DNA of 35,407 nt from Candidatus Omnitrophota bacterium (lineage in GTDB: Bacteria > Omnitrophota > Omnitrophia > Omnitrophales > Danuiimicrobiaceae). Shown here piece by piece: positions 1 to 8,496 of the stretch (position 1 is the first letter of the stretch; every line of letters begins with the position of its first letter). The DNA is taken from positions 1 through 35,407 of the forward strand of contig JACOVU010000029.1 in the NCBI GenBank assembly GCA_016177155.1, given 5' to 3'. Below the pieces are notes generated by a model. That model saw nothing but the letters and a program-made list of their open reading frames with translations, ran no database searches and had not been told where the DNA came from. Made by a program: the position numbers and the translations under genes.

Positions 1-1603
1 CTTCCATGGTTCCAATCCGGTGGCCTGCCACATTGAGCACGTCATCCAATCGGCCTAAAAGCCAAAAATAACCTTCCGGGTCTAACTTTGCCCCATCACC
101 AGGAAAATAGATGTTCGGCCACTTGGACCAATATTGCTTCTCGTAGCGGTCAGAATCTCCATAAATACCGCGGAGCATCGCAGGCCAAGGCTTTGTAATC
201 GCCAGGTAACCGCCTCCTACTTCAACTCGCTCGCCTTGCTCATTTAAGATACAAGCTTCGATGCCTGGAAAAGGTTTGGTCGCAGAACCCGGTTTTAAGG
301 TCGTCACGCCGGGAAGTGGTGTAATGAGAATCATGCCGGTTTCGGTTTGCCACCAAGTGTCCACGACAGGACATCTGCCGCGACCAATGTGCTCGTGATA
401 CCACATCCAAGCTTCTGGATTAATCGGTTCGCCTACAGAACCCAAAAGCCTGAGACTTGAAAGGTCGCGCTTCGCGGGCCACTCCGTTCCCCATTTCATA
501 AAGGCGCGAATTGCAGTCGGGGCCGTATAAAAAATAGTAATCCCATACTTTTCAATGAGCTGCCAAAAACGGTCCTTGTCAGGCCAATCGGGTGCGCCTT
601 CATACATAAAAACGGTCGCGCCATTCGCAAGCGGGCCATACACGACATAACTGTGCCCGGTGACCCAACCGATATCGGCTGTGCACCAGTAGACGTCGCT
701 TGGCTTGAGATCAAATACCCACTTCGTCGTCGCGTAAACACCTGTGAGGTAGCCCCCTGTGGTATGGACAATTCCTTTAGGTTTTCCCGTTGTGCCTGAG
801 GTATGCAAAATATAAAGAAGATCTTCCGAATCCATGGGTTCTGGCTCACAATAGGAATCTGCTTCTTGCATAAGCCTGTGCCACCAGTGATCACGGCCTT
901 CTTTCACGCGAAGCGGAAAATCACCACGTTTGACGATCACCACATGCTCAACGGTGGGTGTGTCTTTGAGGGCGTAATCGGCATCATGTTTTAAGGGGAG
1001 AAGTCCGCCGCGACGGTAACCGCCGTCCGCCGTGATCAACACTTTCGCCTGCGCGTCATTAATACGGTCTACGAGTGCCTCTGCGCTGAATCCTCCGAAC
1101 ACCACACTGTGAACCGCTCCAATCCTCGCGCACGCAAGCATGGAGATCGCAATCTCGGGAATCATGGGAAGGTAAATCGCAACACGGTCGCCTTTTTTCA
1201 CGCCCAATTTTTTGAGCGCGTTGGCAAATTTATTCACCTCGCGGTAAAGATCCCAATACGTAAGCGTCCTCTGGTCTCCTGGTTCTCCTTCCCAAATGAT
1301 AGCAGCTCGATTTCGAAACTCAGATTTTGCCCATCGGTCGACGCAACTGGTAGTAACATTCAGTTTCCCACCAACAAACCATTTTGCATCAGGGGGATTC
1401 CATTCGAGGATTTTGTCCCACTTTTTCGTCCAGACCAATTCTTCAGCAAACCGAGCCCAAAAAAGCTCGGGGTTGCGTTTTGCTTCTTCATAAATTTTTT
1501 CATCCCGAACCCAGGCCGTTTTTCGAAATGATTCTGGAGGCGTGAATTGTCTTGTTTCACTGAGCAAAACATCGATCGCTTCGGTCTTTGTTTCGGCTTT
1601 CAT
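1..1603 (-). CDS. acs: Acetyl-CoA synthetase, AMP-forming (3' end cut by window edge)
   Basis: Activates acetate with ATP and CoA to acetyl-CoA via acetyl-AMP. My translation of the reverse strand reads without a stop from the ATG at 1603 to the window edge, about 534 of the roughly 650 residues usual for Acs. Visible landmarks are the adenylation P-loop [24 protein letters not shown], the acyl-site WWQTETG and, near the edge, [20 protein letters not shown]. The C-terminal domain with the acetylatable lysine lies outside the window. The start is 5 nt after the stop of the small upstream gene, in GGTGAGCCTAATG, so the two are probably co-transcribed. Family assignment is secure. Confidence 0.96.
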   Translation of the reverse strand, partial: MKAETKTEAIDVLLSETRQFTPPESFRKTAWVRDEKIYEEAKRNPELFWARFAEELVWTKKWDKILEWNPPDAKWFVGGKLNVTTSCVDRWAKSEFRNRAAIIWEGEPGDQRTLTYWDLYREVNKFANALKKLGVKKGDRVAIYLPMIPEIAISMLACARIGAVHSVVFGGFSAEALVDRINDAQAKVLITADGGYRRGGLLPLKHDADYALKDTPTVEHVVIVKRGDFPLRVKEGRDHWWHRLMQEADSYCEPEPMDSEDLLYILHTSGTTGKPKGIVHTTGGYLTGVYATTKWVFDLKPSDVYWCTADIGWVTGHSYVVYGPLANGATVFMYEGAPDWPDKDRFWQLIEKYGITIFYTAPTAIRAFMKWGTEWPAKRDLSSLRLLGSVGEPINPEAWMWYHEHIGRGRCPVVDTWWQTETGMILITPLPGVTTLKPGSATKPFPGIEACILNEQGERVEVGGGYLAITKPWPAMLRGIYGDSDRYEKQYWSKWPNIYFPGDGAKLDPEGYFWLLGRLDDVLNVAGHRIGTME

Positions 1604-1608
1604 TAGGC

Positions 1609-1947
1609 TCACCAGTTAGAGTCGTCGTACTTCCAGCTTGCGTATAGGTAATAATTTTTAATTTCTTGGTCATAATCCTCGAGCGTAAACGCAAAAGAGG
1701 AAATTCCGCCCTGTGGCAAACCATTGGGATCTGGGATAGTGCTTCGATTCAAAACTGGAAGTTCTTGTTCATTGAAAATGATGAGAGAAACTTTCAGATC
1801 GCAAATGGGGTGTCCAACATTGTTAATGACAATCCCTCTTAATTCAGGTCGGCCTTTGGGATCAAAACCCGAGGCGCCGCCTTTGACAATGACTTTGCGT
1901 GGTAACTTTTGGAAGGTTTCGATTTCAGGAAATTGTTCAATGCCCAT
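1609..1947 (-). CDS. Small FxLYD-like protein of unknown function
   Basis: About 112 residues from the ATG at 1947. The segment [20 protein letters not shown] followed by a beta-rich C-terminus with [11 protein letters not shown] resembles the FxLYD/DUF3426-type beta-sandwich, which describes how extracytoplasmic small domains often look; I see no signal peptide or membrane segment. An in-frame extension to 2073 exists, but it would translate the inverted-repeat element at 1981-2093, so I do not use it; a GTG at 1956 is an alternative start. No convincing Shine-Dalgarno precedes either. It lies 5 nt upstream of acs and probably shares its transcript. Function unknown; fold assignment is tentative. 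Confidence 0.6.
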   Translation of the reverse strand: MGIEQFPEIETFQKLPRKVIVKGGASGFDPKGRPELRGIVINNVGHPICDLKVSLIIFNEQELPVLNRSTIPDPNGLPQGGISSFAFTLEDYDQEIKNYYLYASWKYDDSNW

Positions 1948-1980
1948 AGGTTTTGGAAATTCCACTATTGCATGGTTGGG

Positions 1981-2093
1981 TATTATCCCACCACCTGCTT
2001 GTTTGCCACCTGTTGGTGGCAAATCTCTTTCGAGATGTAAGAGTGCGCGCTTAAAAGTGTGCGCTCTTATCAAGCAGGTGGTGGGATTATAAT
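1981..2093 (-). repeat. Cloverleaf-like inverted-repeat element, copy A
   Basis: The ends form a perfect 17-bp inverted repeat: ATCCCACCACCTGCTTG at 1985-2001 and its complement at 2071-2087. Inside are three further hairpins: TTTGCCACC/GGTGGCAAA (2002-2023), ATCTC/GAGAT (2023-2036) and a 12-bp stem with G-T pairs (2039-2068). Read on the minus strand, the order is long hairpin, short TCTC-GAGA hairpin, third hairpin, closing stem, which is the same order and orientation relative to the downstream gene as copy B at 30008-30116. Both copies are flanked by ATAAT on each side. There is no T-tract, so it is not a standard terminator. Confidence 0.85.
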
Positions 2094-2133
2094 CGAAGGG
2101 GAAGGAATTACCTACAAAAAATTTAAATGACGG

Positions 2134-3840
2134 CTATGCAGCAAACGCCCTTACGGTTTGTTCCAGTTTCCGCTGGTCATAGGCATCCGGTTTGATATCG
2201 CCGCCTTTAAGGAGAAGATGGACAAAATGAAGGACCACGAGAGGATCAAACTGCGTTCCCGCATGTTGAATCAGTTCCCGAACCGCTTCTTCGCAGTTAA
2301 GCGTTCTCTTGTATCTTCCGCCCGCAACCCGCATCGTATCGTAAGCATCCAGCACGGAGACGATCCGCGCTCCAAAAGGAATTTCTCTCCCTTTGAGACG
2401 GTGCGGGTAACCTTCTCCATTGAACCACTCGTGATGATGTAAAATAATCAACGCTTCGTCCGCCAAAAATTTGATGGGTTTTACAATTTGATATCCCATC
2501 ACGGGATGCGCTTTCATCTTTTCATATTCCTGGTGGGTGTAGGCGCCTGGCTTCAGTAAAATCTCGTCGGAAACGCAAATCTTTCCGATGTCGTGCAAAA
2601 GTCCAGCGTGTTCAATAATCCGCACATCATCTTCCCCCAAACCCATTTCACGCGCAGTCAAAGCGGAGTAATGTCCAACGCGTGCCGCATGACCCATGGT
2701 ATGAGGATCTTTGGCTTCGAGTGCATTGATGAGTGCTTTGGTCGCTTCAATGTAAGCCCGTTTAGACATTTCGGAAATATCAAAGAGGCGTTGTCGGAAT
2801 TGGTACACTTTTTCATCGCTGAATTTCAAATCGGGAATCTGATTGACATAATCCTTGATGATATTCTTATAAAGGACGACTTGATTCCGTCCGTTGCTCT
2901 TGGCTCGATAAAGCGCCTTATCCGCGTAAAAGAGCATGGTTTCTTTCCGATCAATCGGATCTTCGGGATAAGAGGCAATGCCGATGCTCACAGAAATTTG
3001 AACGGGTGTGCCAGATCCAAGGGAGAAGGATTGATCCAAGATTTTCTTCCTCAGCCTTTCTGCAAGAAGGTTCGCTCCTTCATATCCAATATGAGGAAGC
3101 GAGACCACAAACTCTTCGCCGCCATAACGAGCGACGGTATCGGTCTGCCTCAGATAGGAAGTAAAAAAGGAAGCTAAGTTCTTCAAAATTTCATCTCCCG
3201 AAACATGACCATGGGTGTCATTGATCGTTTTAAACTGATCAATATCAACCATGAGGCAAGAAAGCGGATAATGATATCGAGTAGCACGAGCAAATTCTTC
3301 TGCCATTTTTTCTTGAAAGAACCGGTGATTGTATAAACCAGTGAGCTCATCACGTACGGAACGTTCCGAAAGTTTCCTGCCCAAAGTTTCGAGCTGTGTG
3401 TTCTTATTGGCAAGTTCCGTTTCCAATTTTTTCTCACGAACCACCATTTGATGACGTTCGCAAGCAGTTTCAATCATGTGAGGGAGTTCGCGGAATGAAT
3501 TTTCAGATTTGACAAGATAGTCCGAAAAACCTGACTTCAAAACGTTAAGGGCTAAAAGTTCGTCGCCCGCATGGGTCATCAGCAAGATGGGAATATAATA
3601 GTTTTTGGCCTTAATTTGGGCCAGGAAGTCAACGCTGGTTTGATCAGAAAGTTGGTAATCGGTTAGAACCAGATCGAAATCGTCCGTGCTTAGCTTCTCA
3701 AGCGCTTCTTTGACGGTAGAAGCTTGTTCCATTTTTGCCTTATTCTCTTCGGCCCAGCGGGATAGAGCCTGAAATGCTGAACCTGTTTTGTTTGGCTCAC
3801 ATTCAACTACCAAAATCTTAATTGGATGTTTCCGTTCCAT
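2134..3840 (-). CDS. Receiver-GGDEF-HD-GYP response regulator (c-di-GMP turnover)
   Basis: About 568 residues. The N-terminal receiver (about 8-125) has phospho-acceptor D61 in LVLTDYQLSD. A coiled linker is followed by a GGDEF domain with an intact GGEEF motif (240-244) and an upstream RxxD inhibitory site (RQTD, 231-234). The C-terminal HD-GYP domain has LLHDIGKI (HD at 416-417) and GEGYP (477-479). Synthesis and hydrolysis of c-di-GMP both look catalytically possible. It is the last gene of a six-gene signalling operon and the likely output of the phosphorelay. I chose the ATG at 3840 behind AAGGGGGTG. A TTG at 3867 overlapping the previous stop (TTGA) is also possible and would add 9 residues. 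Confidence 0.93.
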   Translation of the reverse strand: MERKHPIKILVVECEPNKTGSAFQALSRWAEENKAKMEQASTVKEALEKLSTDDFDLVLTDYQLSDQTSVDFLAQIKAKNYYIPILLMTHAGDELLALNVLKSGFSDYLVKSENSFRELPHMIETACERHQMVVREKKLETELANKNTQLETLGRKLSERSVRDELTGLYNHRFFQEKMAEEFARATRYHYPLSCLMVDIDQFKTINDTHGHVSGDEILKNLASFFTSYLRQTDTVARYGGEEFVVSLPHIGYEGANLLAERLRKKILDQSFSLGSGTPVQISVSIGIASYPEDPIDRKETMLFYADKALYRAKSNGRNQVVLYKNIIKDYVNQIPDLKFSDEKVYQFRQRLFDISEMSKRAYIEATKALINALEAKDPHTMGHAARVGHYSALTAREMGLGEDDVRIIEHAGLLHDIGKICVSDEILLKPGAYTHQEYEKMKAHPVMGYQIVKPIKFLADEALIILHHHEWFNGEGYPHRLKGREIPFGARIVSVLDAYDTMRVAGGRYKRTLNCEEAVRELIQHAGTQFDPLVVLHFVHLLLKGGDIKPDAYDQRKLEQTVRAFAA

Positions 3841-3863
3841 AAAATGTGACACACCCCCTTGTT

Positions 3864-4253
3864 TCAACCAATTAAATTTTTGACGGTCGCAAGCAACTCC
3901 TCGGACTGATAGGGTTTTTTCAAATAACCATTCACCTTTTGTTCCATGACTAACTCGCGGACGCGATCGCTTTCTATCCCTGTTGCAACCACCACTGGAA
4001 TATGGAGACCCGTGCGGTCACGCCGTGCGTTCAAACTGATCAACGTTGTTAAACCATTACGGTCGGGCATGTCGATATCCATAATGATCAAACTCGGGCA
4101 GTAATCTTGCTCAAGCAACTCAAGCGCCTCGAGTCCGTTAAAAACGGCTGAAACGTGATAGCCCGCTGACTCGAGACGAGTGCGCGTCACCTCCGAATAA
4201 TCAAGATCATCATCTACCAATAGAATTTCTTTAAGATTTCGACTTTCGGTCAT
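3864..4253 (-). CDS. Single-domain response regulator (CheY-like)
   Basis: A 129-residue stand-alone receiver with the acidic cluster VDDD near residue 13, phospho-acceptor D59 in LIIMDIDMPDRNG and the conserved lysine in YLKKPY (about 113). It has no output domain, so it probably shuttles phosphate or acts by protein binding. Its start lies 22 nt inside the upstream receiver gene and its stop touches the start region of the GGDEF-HD-GYP gene. This points to translational coupling and equal dosage in one relay. Confidence 0.93.
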   Translation of the reverse strand: MTESRNLKEILLVDDDLDYSEVTRTRLESAGYHVSAVFNGLEALELLEQDYCPSLIIMDIDMPDRNGLTTLISLNARRDRTGLHIPVVVATGIESDRVRELVMEQKVNGYLKKPYQSEELLATVKNLIG

Positions 4254-4653
4254 GTTCCGTCAGCTCCACAAGTTGGCAGATGCGCTTCACCAATTTTTCA
4301 ACATCTACAGGTTTTACAAAAAAATCAACCGCTCCTTCAATTCGGGTCATATTTTCAATCATGGGGGCTTTTCCCGTAATAACAATAATGGGAATATCCT
4401 TCGTCGACGAAGGCTTCCCGGTTTCAATATCAATGGGAGCTTTAAGCCGCTTCAGAATGGTCAGGCCGTCCGTATCGGGAAGAAAGACGTCCAGAATCAC
4501 CAGATCGGGTAATTTTTCTTGAATGAGATTAAACGCCTGATCGCCTTCGGTGGTCATCAAAACCCGATGTCCACTGGCTTCAATCCTTAGTTTTAAAAGT
4601 TGCGAAAATTCAATATCATCTTCAACAATGAATACCGTAGCTGGATGCGTCAT
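4231..4653 (-). CDS. Single-domain response regulator
   Basis: A 140-residue receiver: VEDD near residue 11, phospho-acceptor D55 in LVILDVFLPDTDG, and FFVKPVD carrying the conserved lysine. A short insertion (about residues 72-84, PIDIETGKPSSTK) lengthens the loop after beta-4 relative to CheY. The start overlaps the stop of the upstream hybrid kinase in an ATGA junction, and the 3' end overlaps the next receiver by 23 nt. Its partner is probably one of the two kinases in the cluster; the sequence does not say which. Confidence 0.92.
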   Translation of the reverse strand: MTHPATVFIVEDDIEFSQLLKLRIEASGHRVLMTTEGDQAFNLIQEKLPDLVILDVFLPDTDGLTILKRLKAPIDIETGKPSSTKDIPIIVITGKAPMIENMTRIEGAVDFFVKPVDVEKLVKRICQLVELTEHDRKSKS

Positions 4654-5867
4654 GTGGTTGCCCTTTCCGATGTAAACGAATTGGCTTCCCGTTGATTGGA
4701 ATGCGTGATTGGAATCGAAACGAGAAACCGACTCCCCTTCCCATATTCACTTTCAGCCCAAATATCGCCGCCATGCAGTTTGACGAGTTCTTTGCAAATG
4801 GAAAGGCCAAGACCTGTACCTCGATTTTCTTTTGTGCCTGCACCTTTCACCTGCTCAAAACGCTCGAACACCCGTTCCAAATCTTCTTTTTTAATCCCAA
4901 TGCCCGTATCGATCACACTGACTAAAACGCGGCCGTTTGGAGTTTGTTCCAGCTGGACCGTAATCGATCCGCCTTCGGGCGTAAACTTAATGGCATTGCC
5001 GACTAAATTCGCCAAGACTTGTACGATCCGTTCGGCATCGCATTCCACCTTGGGAAAAGGTTCGATCGGTTGAAACACAAGTTTGATCTGCTTTTTTCCT
5101 GCCAAGCTTCTCAGAGCTCCAAACACCTCGTCTACGAGGACTTGAACATCACACAATTCAAAATGAAGACGCATTTTTCCCGCCTCCAGTTTGGAGAAAT
5201 CAAGTAAATCATTAATCATGGCAGTCAGTCGTCTGAGACTCCGCTTTGCGATTTCGAGAACTTGCTTTCCTTTCTCTTTATGGGTATCCACAATCCCATC
5301 GAGAATGAGTGAGATACTTTCTTGTACGGCGTTTAGAGGCGTGCGGACATCGTGGCTGACAGAGGCAATAAAATCAGATTTCAATTGGTCCAGTTTTTTG
5401 AGTTCACGGTTTGCTTTCTCAAGCGCTGCATTCTTCTCGCGAATTTCACGTTCGTATCGCTCTTTCTCTTTGACCGCCAAGAACTTCAAAAAAGTTTCGC
5501 CGATGACGTGCGGCAATAAACTCAAATACAAATCGTCCTTGACGATGTAGTTGTACGCCCCTTCCTGCATGGCCTTAACTGCCGTTTTCTCATCCCCTCT
5601 CCCCGTCAGCATAATGAAGGGAATGTCAAGACGTTCTCCATTCATCCATTCGAGAAGCTCAAGTCCGCTTTTTCCGGGAAGGTTGTAGTCCGATATGACC
5701 ATGCTCACGTTACCGCCTTTCATTCTTTCGATCGCCTCTTCAACAGACCCAACTAATTCGACGCTATAGGCGTTTTCCTTGGAGGAGGTAATTGATTTCT
5801 GAGCCAGCAAAGCGTGATCGGGATTATCCTCCACCAGCAATAAATTGAGCATCAACCGATTAATCAT
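4650..5867 (-). CDS. Receiver-histidine kinase (cytoplasmic hybrid)
   Basis: 405 residues with no membrane segment. An N-terminal receiver (about 8-125) has phospho-acceptor D60 in VISDYNLPGKSG. It is followed by a charged coiled coil (about 133-165), a HisKA domain with H172 in ASVSHDVRTPLNA, and a HATPase domain with N-box LVGNAIKFTPEGG, DTGIGIKKEDL and GTGLGLSICKELVKLHGG. A receiver in front of a kinase core usually makes the kinase responsive to phosphorylation by another kinase. Here the neighbouring membrane kinase is the obvious candidate. The ATG overlaps the previous stop as ATGA, preceded by GGAG 6 nt away. Confidence 0.94.
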   Translation of the reverse strand: MINRLMLNLLLVEDNPDHALLAQKSITSSKENAYSVELVGSVEEAIERMKGGNVSMVISDYNLPGKSGLELLEWMNGERLDIPFIMLTGRGDEKTAVKAMQEGAYNYIVKDDLYLSLLPHVIGETFLKFLAVKEKERYEREIREKNAALEKANRELKKLDQLKSDFIASVSHDVRTPLNAVQESISLILDGIVDTHKEKGKQVLEIAKRSLRRLTAMINDLLDFSKLEAGKMRLHFELCDVQVLVDEVFGALRSLAGKKQIKLVFQPIEPFPKVECDAERIVQVLANLVGNAIKFTPEGGSITVQLEQTPNGRVLVSVIDTGIGIKKEDLERVFERFEQVKGAGTKENRGTGLGLSICKELVKLHGGDIWAESEYGKGSRFLVSIPITHSNQREANSFTSERATT

Positions 5868-6301
5868 TTTTTCTCCATGCGCGACGCCGCCTGAACATGA
5901 GGTGTCTCAACCGTGTGAAACCAATAATCTTTGACGCATTTCATCTTAGAAACCAAATCACCAAATTGTTCTGGTTTTACGACATAACCCGAAGCGCCAA
6001 GCTGGTATGCTTTTTCAATCTCTTGTGCCCGAGCAGAGGTCGTTAGAAAAACAACGGGAATTTGTTCAAAGCCTTTGATTTGGCGTAAATTCTTTAACAC
6101 TTCAAACCCATCCATCCCGGGCAATTGCAGATCTAACAGGATGAGCTCAGGTTTTCCTTCTTGATTCTGAATGTCTTGACAGGCTTTAAGCGCTTGAAGG
6201 CCGTCGCTGTAACGAACCACTATACAGTCACTATCTTCAACGCTCTTTTGAACGAGAAAAGCATGATCTTCATTGTCTTCAACCATCATAATTTTTCTCA
6301 T
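5864..6301 (-). CDS. Rcp1-type single-domain response regulator
   Basis: A 145-residue receiver with VEDNEDHAFL at the N-terminus, phospho-acceptor D57 in LILLDLQLPGMDG and YVVKPEQF carrying the lysine. The EDNEDHA signature and the extended loop after D57 resemble the Rcp1 group that partners phytochrome-like kinases. It lies directly after the membrane kinase, overlapping it as ATGA (6298-6301), and directly before the hybrid kinase. Cognate pairing with the membrane kinase is therefore the simplest reading. Confidence 0.93.
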   Translation of the reverse strand: MRKIMMVEDNEDHAFLVQKSVEDSDCIVVRYSDGLQALKACQDIQNQEGKPELILLDLQLPGMDGFEVLKNLRQIKGFEQIPVVFLTTSARAQEIEKAYQLGASGYVVKPEQFGDLVSKMKCVKDYWFHTVETPHVQAASRMEKK

Positions 6302-7335
6302 GATGGACTCCCGCTGAGCATGGTTGATTTACTGTGGTTCTTAGCCAGCGCGCTTTTTTCTGCGTTTGGCCACTCAAAGAAAAACCGGCTGCCTTTTCCT
6401 TCTTCCGATTCAACCCAAACCTGCCCCCCATTGTGTTCAACAATCTTTTTGACAATACTTAAACCGATACCCGTACCTTCTACCTTTTGAGTATTGGGAG
6501 CGCGCTGAAAAATCTGAAAAATTTTCTCCTGGAATTCCTTCCTAATTCCGACGCCGTTGTCTTTCACGCAAATCCGACAGAACTGCTCTTCGCTTGCGCG
6601 AGAATGCTCAATCTCGATCGACGGTTGCTCGGGCACGCCAATATATTTAATCGCGTTGCCAATGAGATTGGCAAACACTTGTTCCAGCCGTTTGCGAGAA
6701 CCCCATAAGTTCGGAAAATACTCTCCTACTTTCACACGGATAGATTTTTTCTCAAGCTCGGGCGCGAACGGCGCAATAATTTCTTTGAGCAAGTCGTTAA
6801 TATCCACTACTTCCTTCTCATCTTCCACCCGACCGACGCGTGAGAGCTCAAGAAGGTCTAAAATGAGATCATTCATGTGTTGAACATTGGATTGAATGCG
6901 ATTGAAATAATCGAGATTGTTCCCCTGAAGCGTATCGCCTAACTCGGTTTTGAGAATGGAAGCGAAACCTTGAATGGAAACAATCGGCGCTTTTAGGTCG
7001 TGTGAGATAATGTGGATGAAGTTTTCGATTTCTTCGTTTTTATTCAGGAGTTCTTTGTTCTTGGCTTGAATGTCACGTGTTCGCCAATCCACTTCCTTCT
7101 CAAGAAATATTCTTCGAGTTTCGATGGACCAGCTAAAGAGACCTGCCGCAACCGAAAAAAGAGTGCCCATAATCAAGATGAGATAACTTGCAATTTCTCT
7201 ATCGAAAGGGCGAGATCCGTTGTAATAAGCATCCCAGAGGGTCACCGTGAAAAAGACACCTACGAAGAAAATGACGATGTGAAAACGGAAAGGCCTTTTG
7301 CCTTGTTTCTGATCGTCAGGCTCTTTCTGATCCAT
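6298..7335 (-). CDS. Membrane sensor histidine kinase
   Basis: About 345 residues. Two hydrophobic segments (about 18-35 and 49-70) flank a short loop of roughly 15 residues, too small for a periplasmic sensor domain, so any signal is probably sensed in or near the membrane. A coiled coil (about 78-105) leads to HisKA with H112 in HIISHDLKAPIVS. The HATPase has LIGNAIKYIG, DNGVGIRKEF and GTGIGLSIVKKIVEHNGG. I chose the ATG at 7335 behind GAGGGGGTC. The frame is open to 7410 but that part is the untranslated leader with a palindrome. First gene of the six-gene operon. Confidence 0.93.
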   Translation of the reverse strand: MDQKEPDDQKQGKRPFRFHIVIFFVGVFFTVTLWDAYYNGSRPFDREIASYLILIMGTLFSVAAGLFSWSIETRRIFLEKEVDWRTRDIQAKNKELLNKNEEIENFIHIISHDLKAPIVSIQGFASILKTELGDTLQGNNLDYFNRIQSNVQHMNDLILDLLELSRVGRVEDEKEVVDINDLLKEIIAPFAPELEKKSIRVKVGEYFPNLWGSRKRLEQVFANLIGNAIKYIGVPEQPSIEIEHSRASEEQFCRICVKDNGVGIRKEFQEKIFQIFQRAPNTQKVEGTGIGLSIVKKIVEHNGGQVWVESEEGKGSRFFFEWPNAEKSALAKNHSKSTMLSGSPS

Positions 7336-7372
7336 GACCCCCTCTGTGGTCTTGTGGTTGCGAAGTTGATGG

Positions 7373-7400
7373 TTAGGTGTAACAAACCGGTTACACCTAA
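7373..7400. promoter_or_regulatory. Perfect 11-bp inverted repeat in the leader of the signalling operon
   Basis: TTAGGTGTAAC at 7373-7383 and GTTACACCTAA at 7390-7400, separated by 6 nt. It lies about 20 nt downstream of the expected transcription start of the kinase operon and 37 nt before the start codon. No T-tract follows on the minus strand, so it fits an operator or a leader hairpin better than a terminator for hemB. The binding protein is unknown. Confidence 0.6.
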
Positions 7401-7426
7401 AAGATAACACGCATTATCCTGTTTAA

Positions 7427-7455
7427 AGGATACCTGACCGTCTTCAGTTTTTCAA
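7427..7455 (-). promoter_or_regulatory. Sigma70-type promoter of the signalling operon
   Basis: On the minus strand TTGAAA (7450-7455) is followed after 17 nt by TATCCT (7427-7432). The site lies between the hemB stop and the first kinase gene, and would start transcription near 7420. Motif match and spacing are good; activity is inferred. Confidence 0.55.
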
Positions 7456-7485
7456 ATAAGCTAGAGATATATAGTAAAAGGGAAG

Positions 7486-8496
7486 TTAAACTTTGTAACT
7501 CTTTACTAGAAAAGGGGTTCCAGCTTCTTTTGCCCACTGGGCAACTTCCTTGGCATGATAAGTCAAAATGACAGAAGCTCCAGCGCGAGCAAATGAGGTC
7601 AGGATTTCTTGTACTGCTTTTCGCTCATCCAGATATCCCATCGCGCATGCCGCCTTAACCATGGCATATTCACCGCTCACATTGTACGCCGCAATCGGAG
7701 TGTTAAACTTGACTTTGGCGGCACGAATGACATCGAGATAAGCAAGTGCTGGTTTCACCATCACAAGATCTGCGCCTTCTTCAATATCCATTTCAATTTC
7801 GCGGAGCGCTTCATTAACATTGGCATGATCCATTTGATAACTCTTTCGATCCCCAAACTGAGGGCGAGACTGAGCAGCGTCGCGAAAAGGACCGTAAAAG
7901 CTTGAGGCATACTTTGCGGCATAACTTAGAACTGGGGTGTGGGAAAAACCATTCGAGTCAAGTGCCTTTCGAACAGCCTGAATACGTCCGTCCATCATAT
8001 CGCTTGGAGCGACCATGTCCACACCAGCTTCGGCATGTGAAAGGGCGGTTTTTGCAAGCAAGGGAAGTGTGGCGTCATTCAACACATGACTTCCCTCCAC
8101 CACACCGCAATGTCCGTGACTCATATATTCACAAAGACACACATCTGTAATCACAGTAAGGTTGGGAAACCGTTTCTTGATTTCTTGGACTGATTTTTGA
8201 ATTACCCCATTTGCATCATACGCGCCGCTTGCGTGATCGTCTTTCCTGCTCGGAATTCCAAAAAGAAGGATATGTTCAATCCCCAATTCTTCAAGTTCCT
8301 CGAGCTCGCCCAGAAAACGATCGATCGAAAACCGAAACTGCCCCGGCATGGATTCTATTTCCGTTTTGATTTGCGTACCTTCTACCAAGAAATAGGGCAT
8401 GATGAGCTGATCGAGCGAAAGTACAGTTTCTCTCACCAATTTTCTCAAGCCTTCGGTTTGTCTCATCCGCCGAGATCTAAAAAAAGGAAATTTCAT
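7486..8496 (-). CDS. hemB: Delta-aminolevulinic acid dehydratase (porphobilinogen synthase)
   Basis: Condenses two 5-aminolevulinates to porphobilinogen. 336 residues, a normal length. The cysteine metal site DVCLCEYMSHGHCG (C120, C122, C130) indicates a zinc-type enzyme. The two Schiff-base lysines are K195 in SYAAKYASSFYGPFR and K248 in MVKPALAYLD. The ATG overlaps the cobA-hemD stop as ATGA (8493-8496). It is the last gene of the haem operon. The operon makes every step from glutamyl-tRNA reduction to uroporphyrinogen III except the hemL aminotransferase, which is not in this window. Confidence 0.97.
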   Translation of the reverse strand: MKFPFFRSRRMRQTEGLRKLVRETVLSLDQLIMPYFLVEGTQIKTEIESMPGQFRFSIDRFLGELEELEELGIEHILLFGIPSRKDDHASGAYDANGVIQKSVQEIKKRFPNLTVITDVCLCEYMSHGHCGVVEGSHVLNDATLPLLAKTALSHAEAGVDMVAPSDMMDGRIQAVRKALDSNGFSHTPVLSYAAKYASSFYGPFRDAAQSRPQFGDRKSYQMDHANVNEALREIEMDIEEGADLVMVKPALAYLDVIRAAKVKFNTPIAAYNVSGEYAMVKAACAMGYLDERKAVQEILTSFARAGASVILTYHAKEVAQWAKEAGTPFLVKSYKV

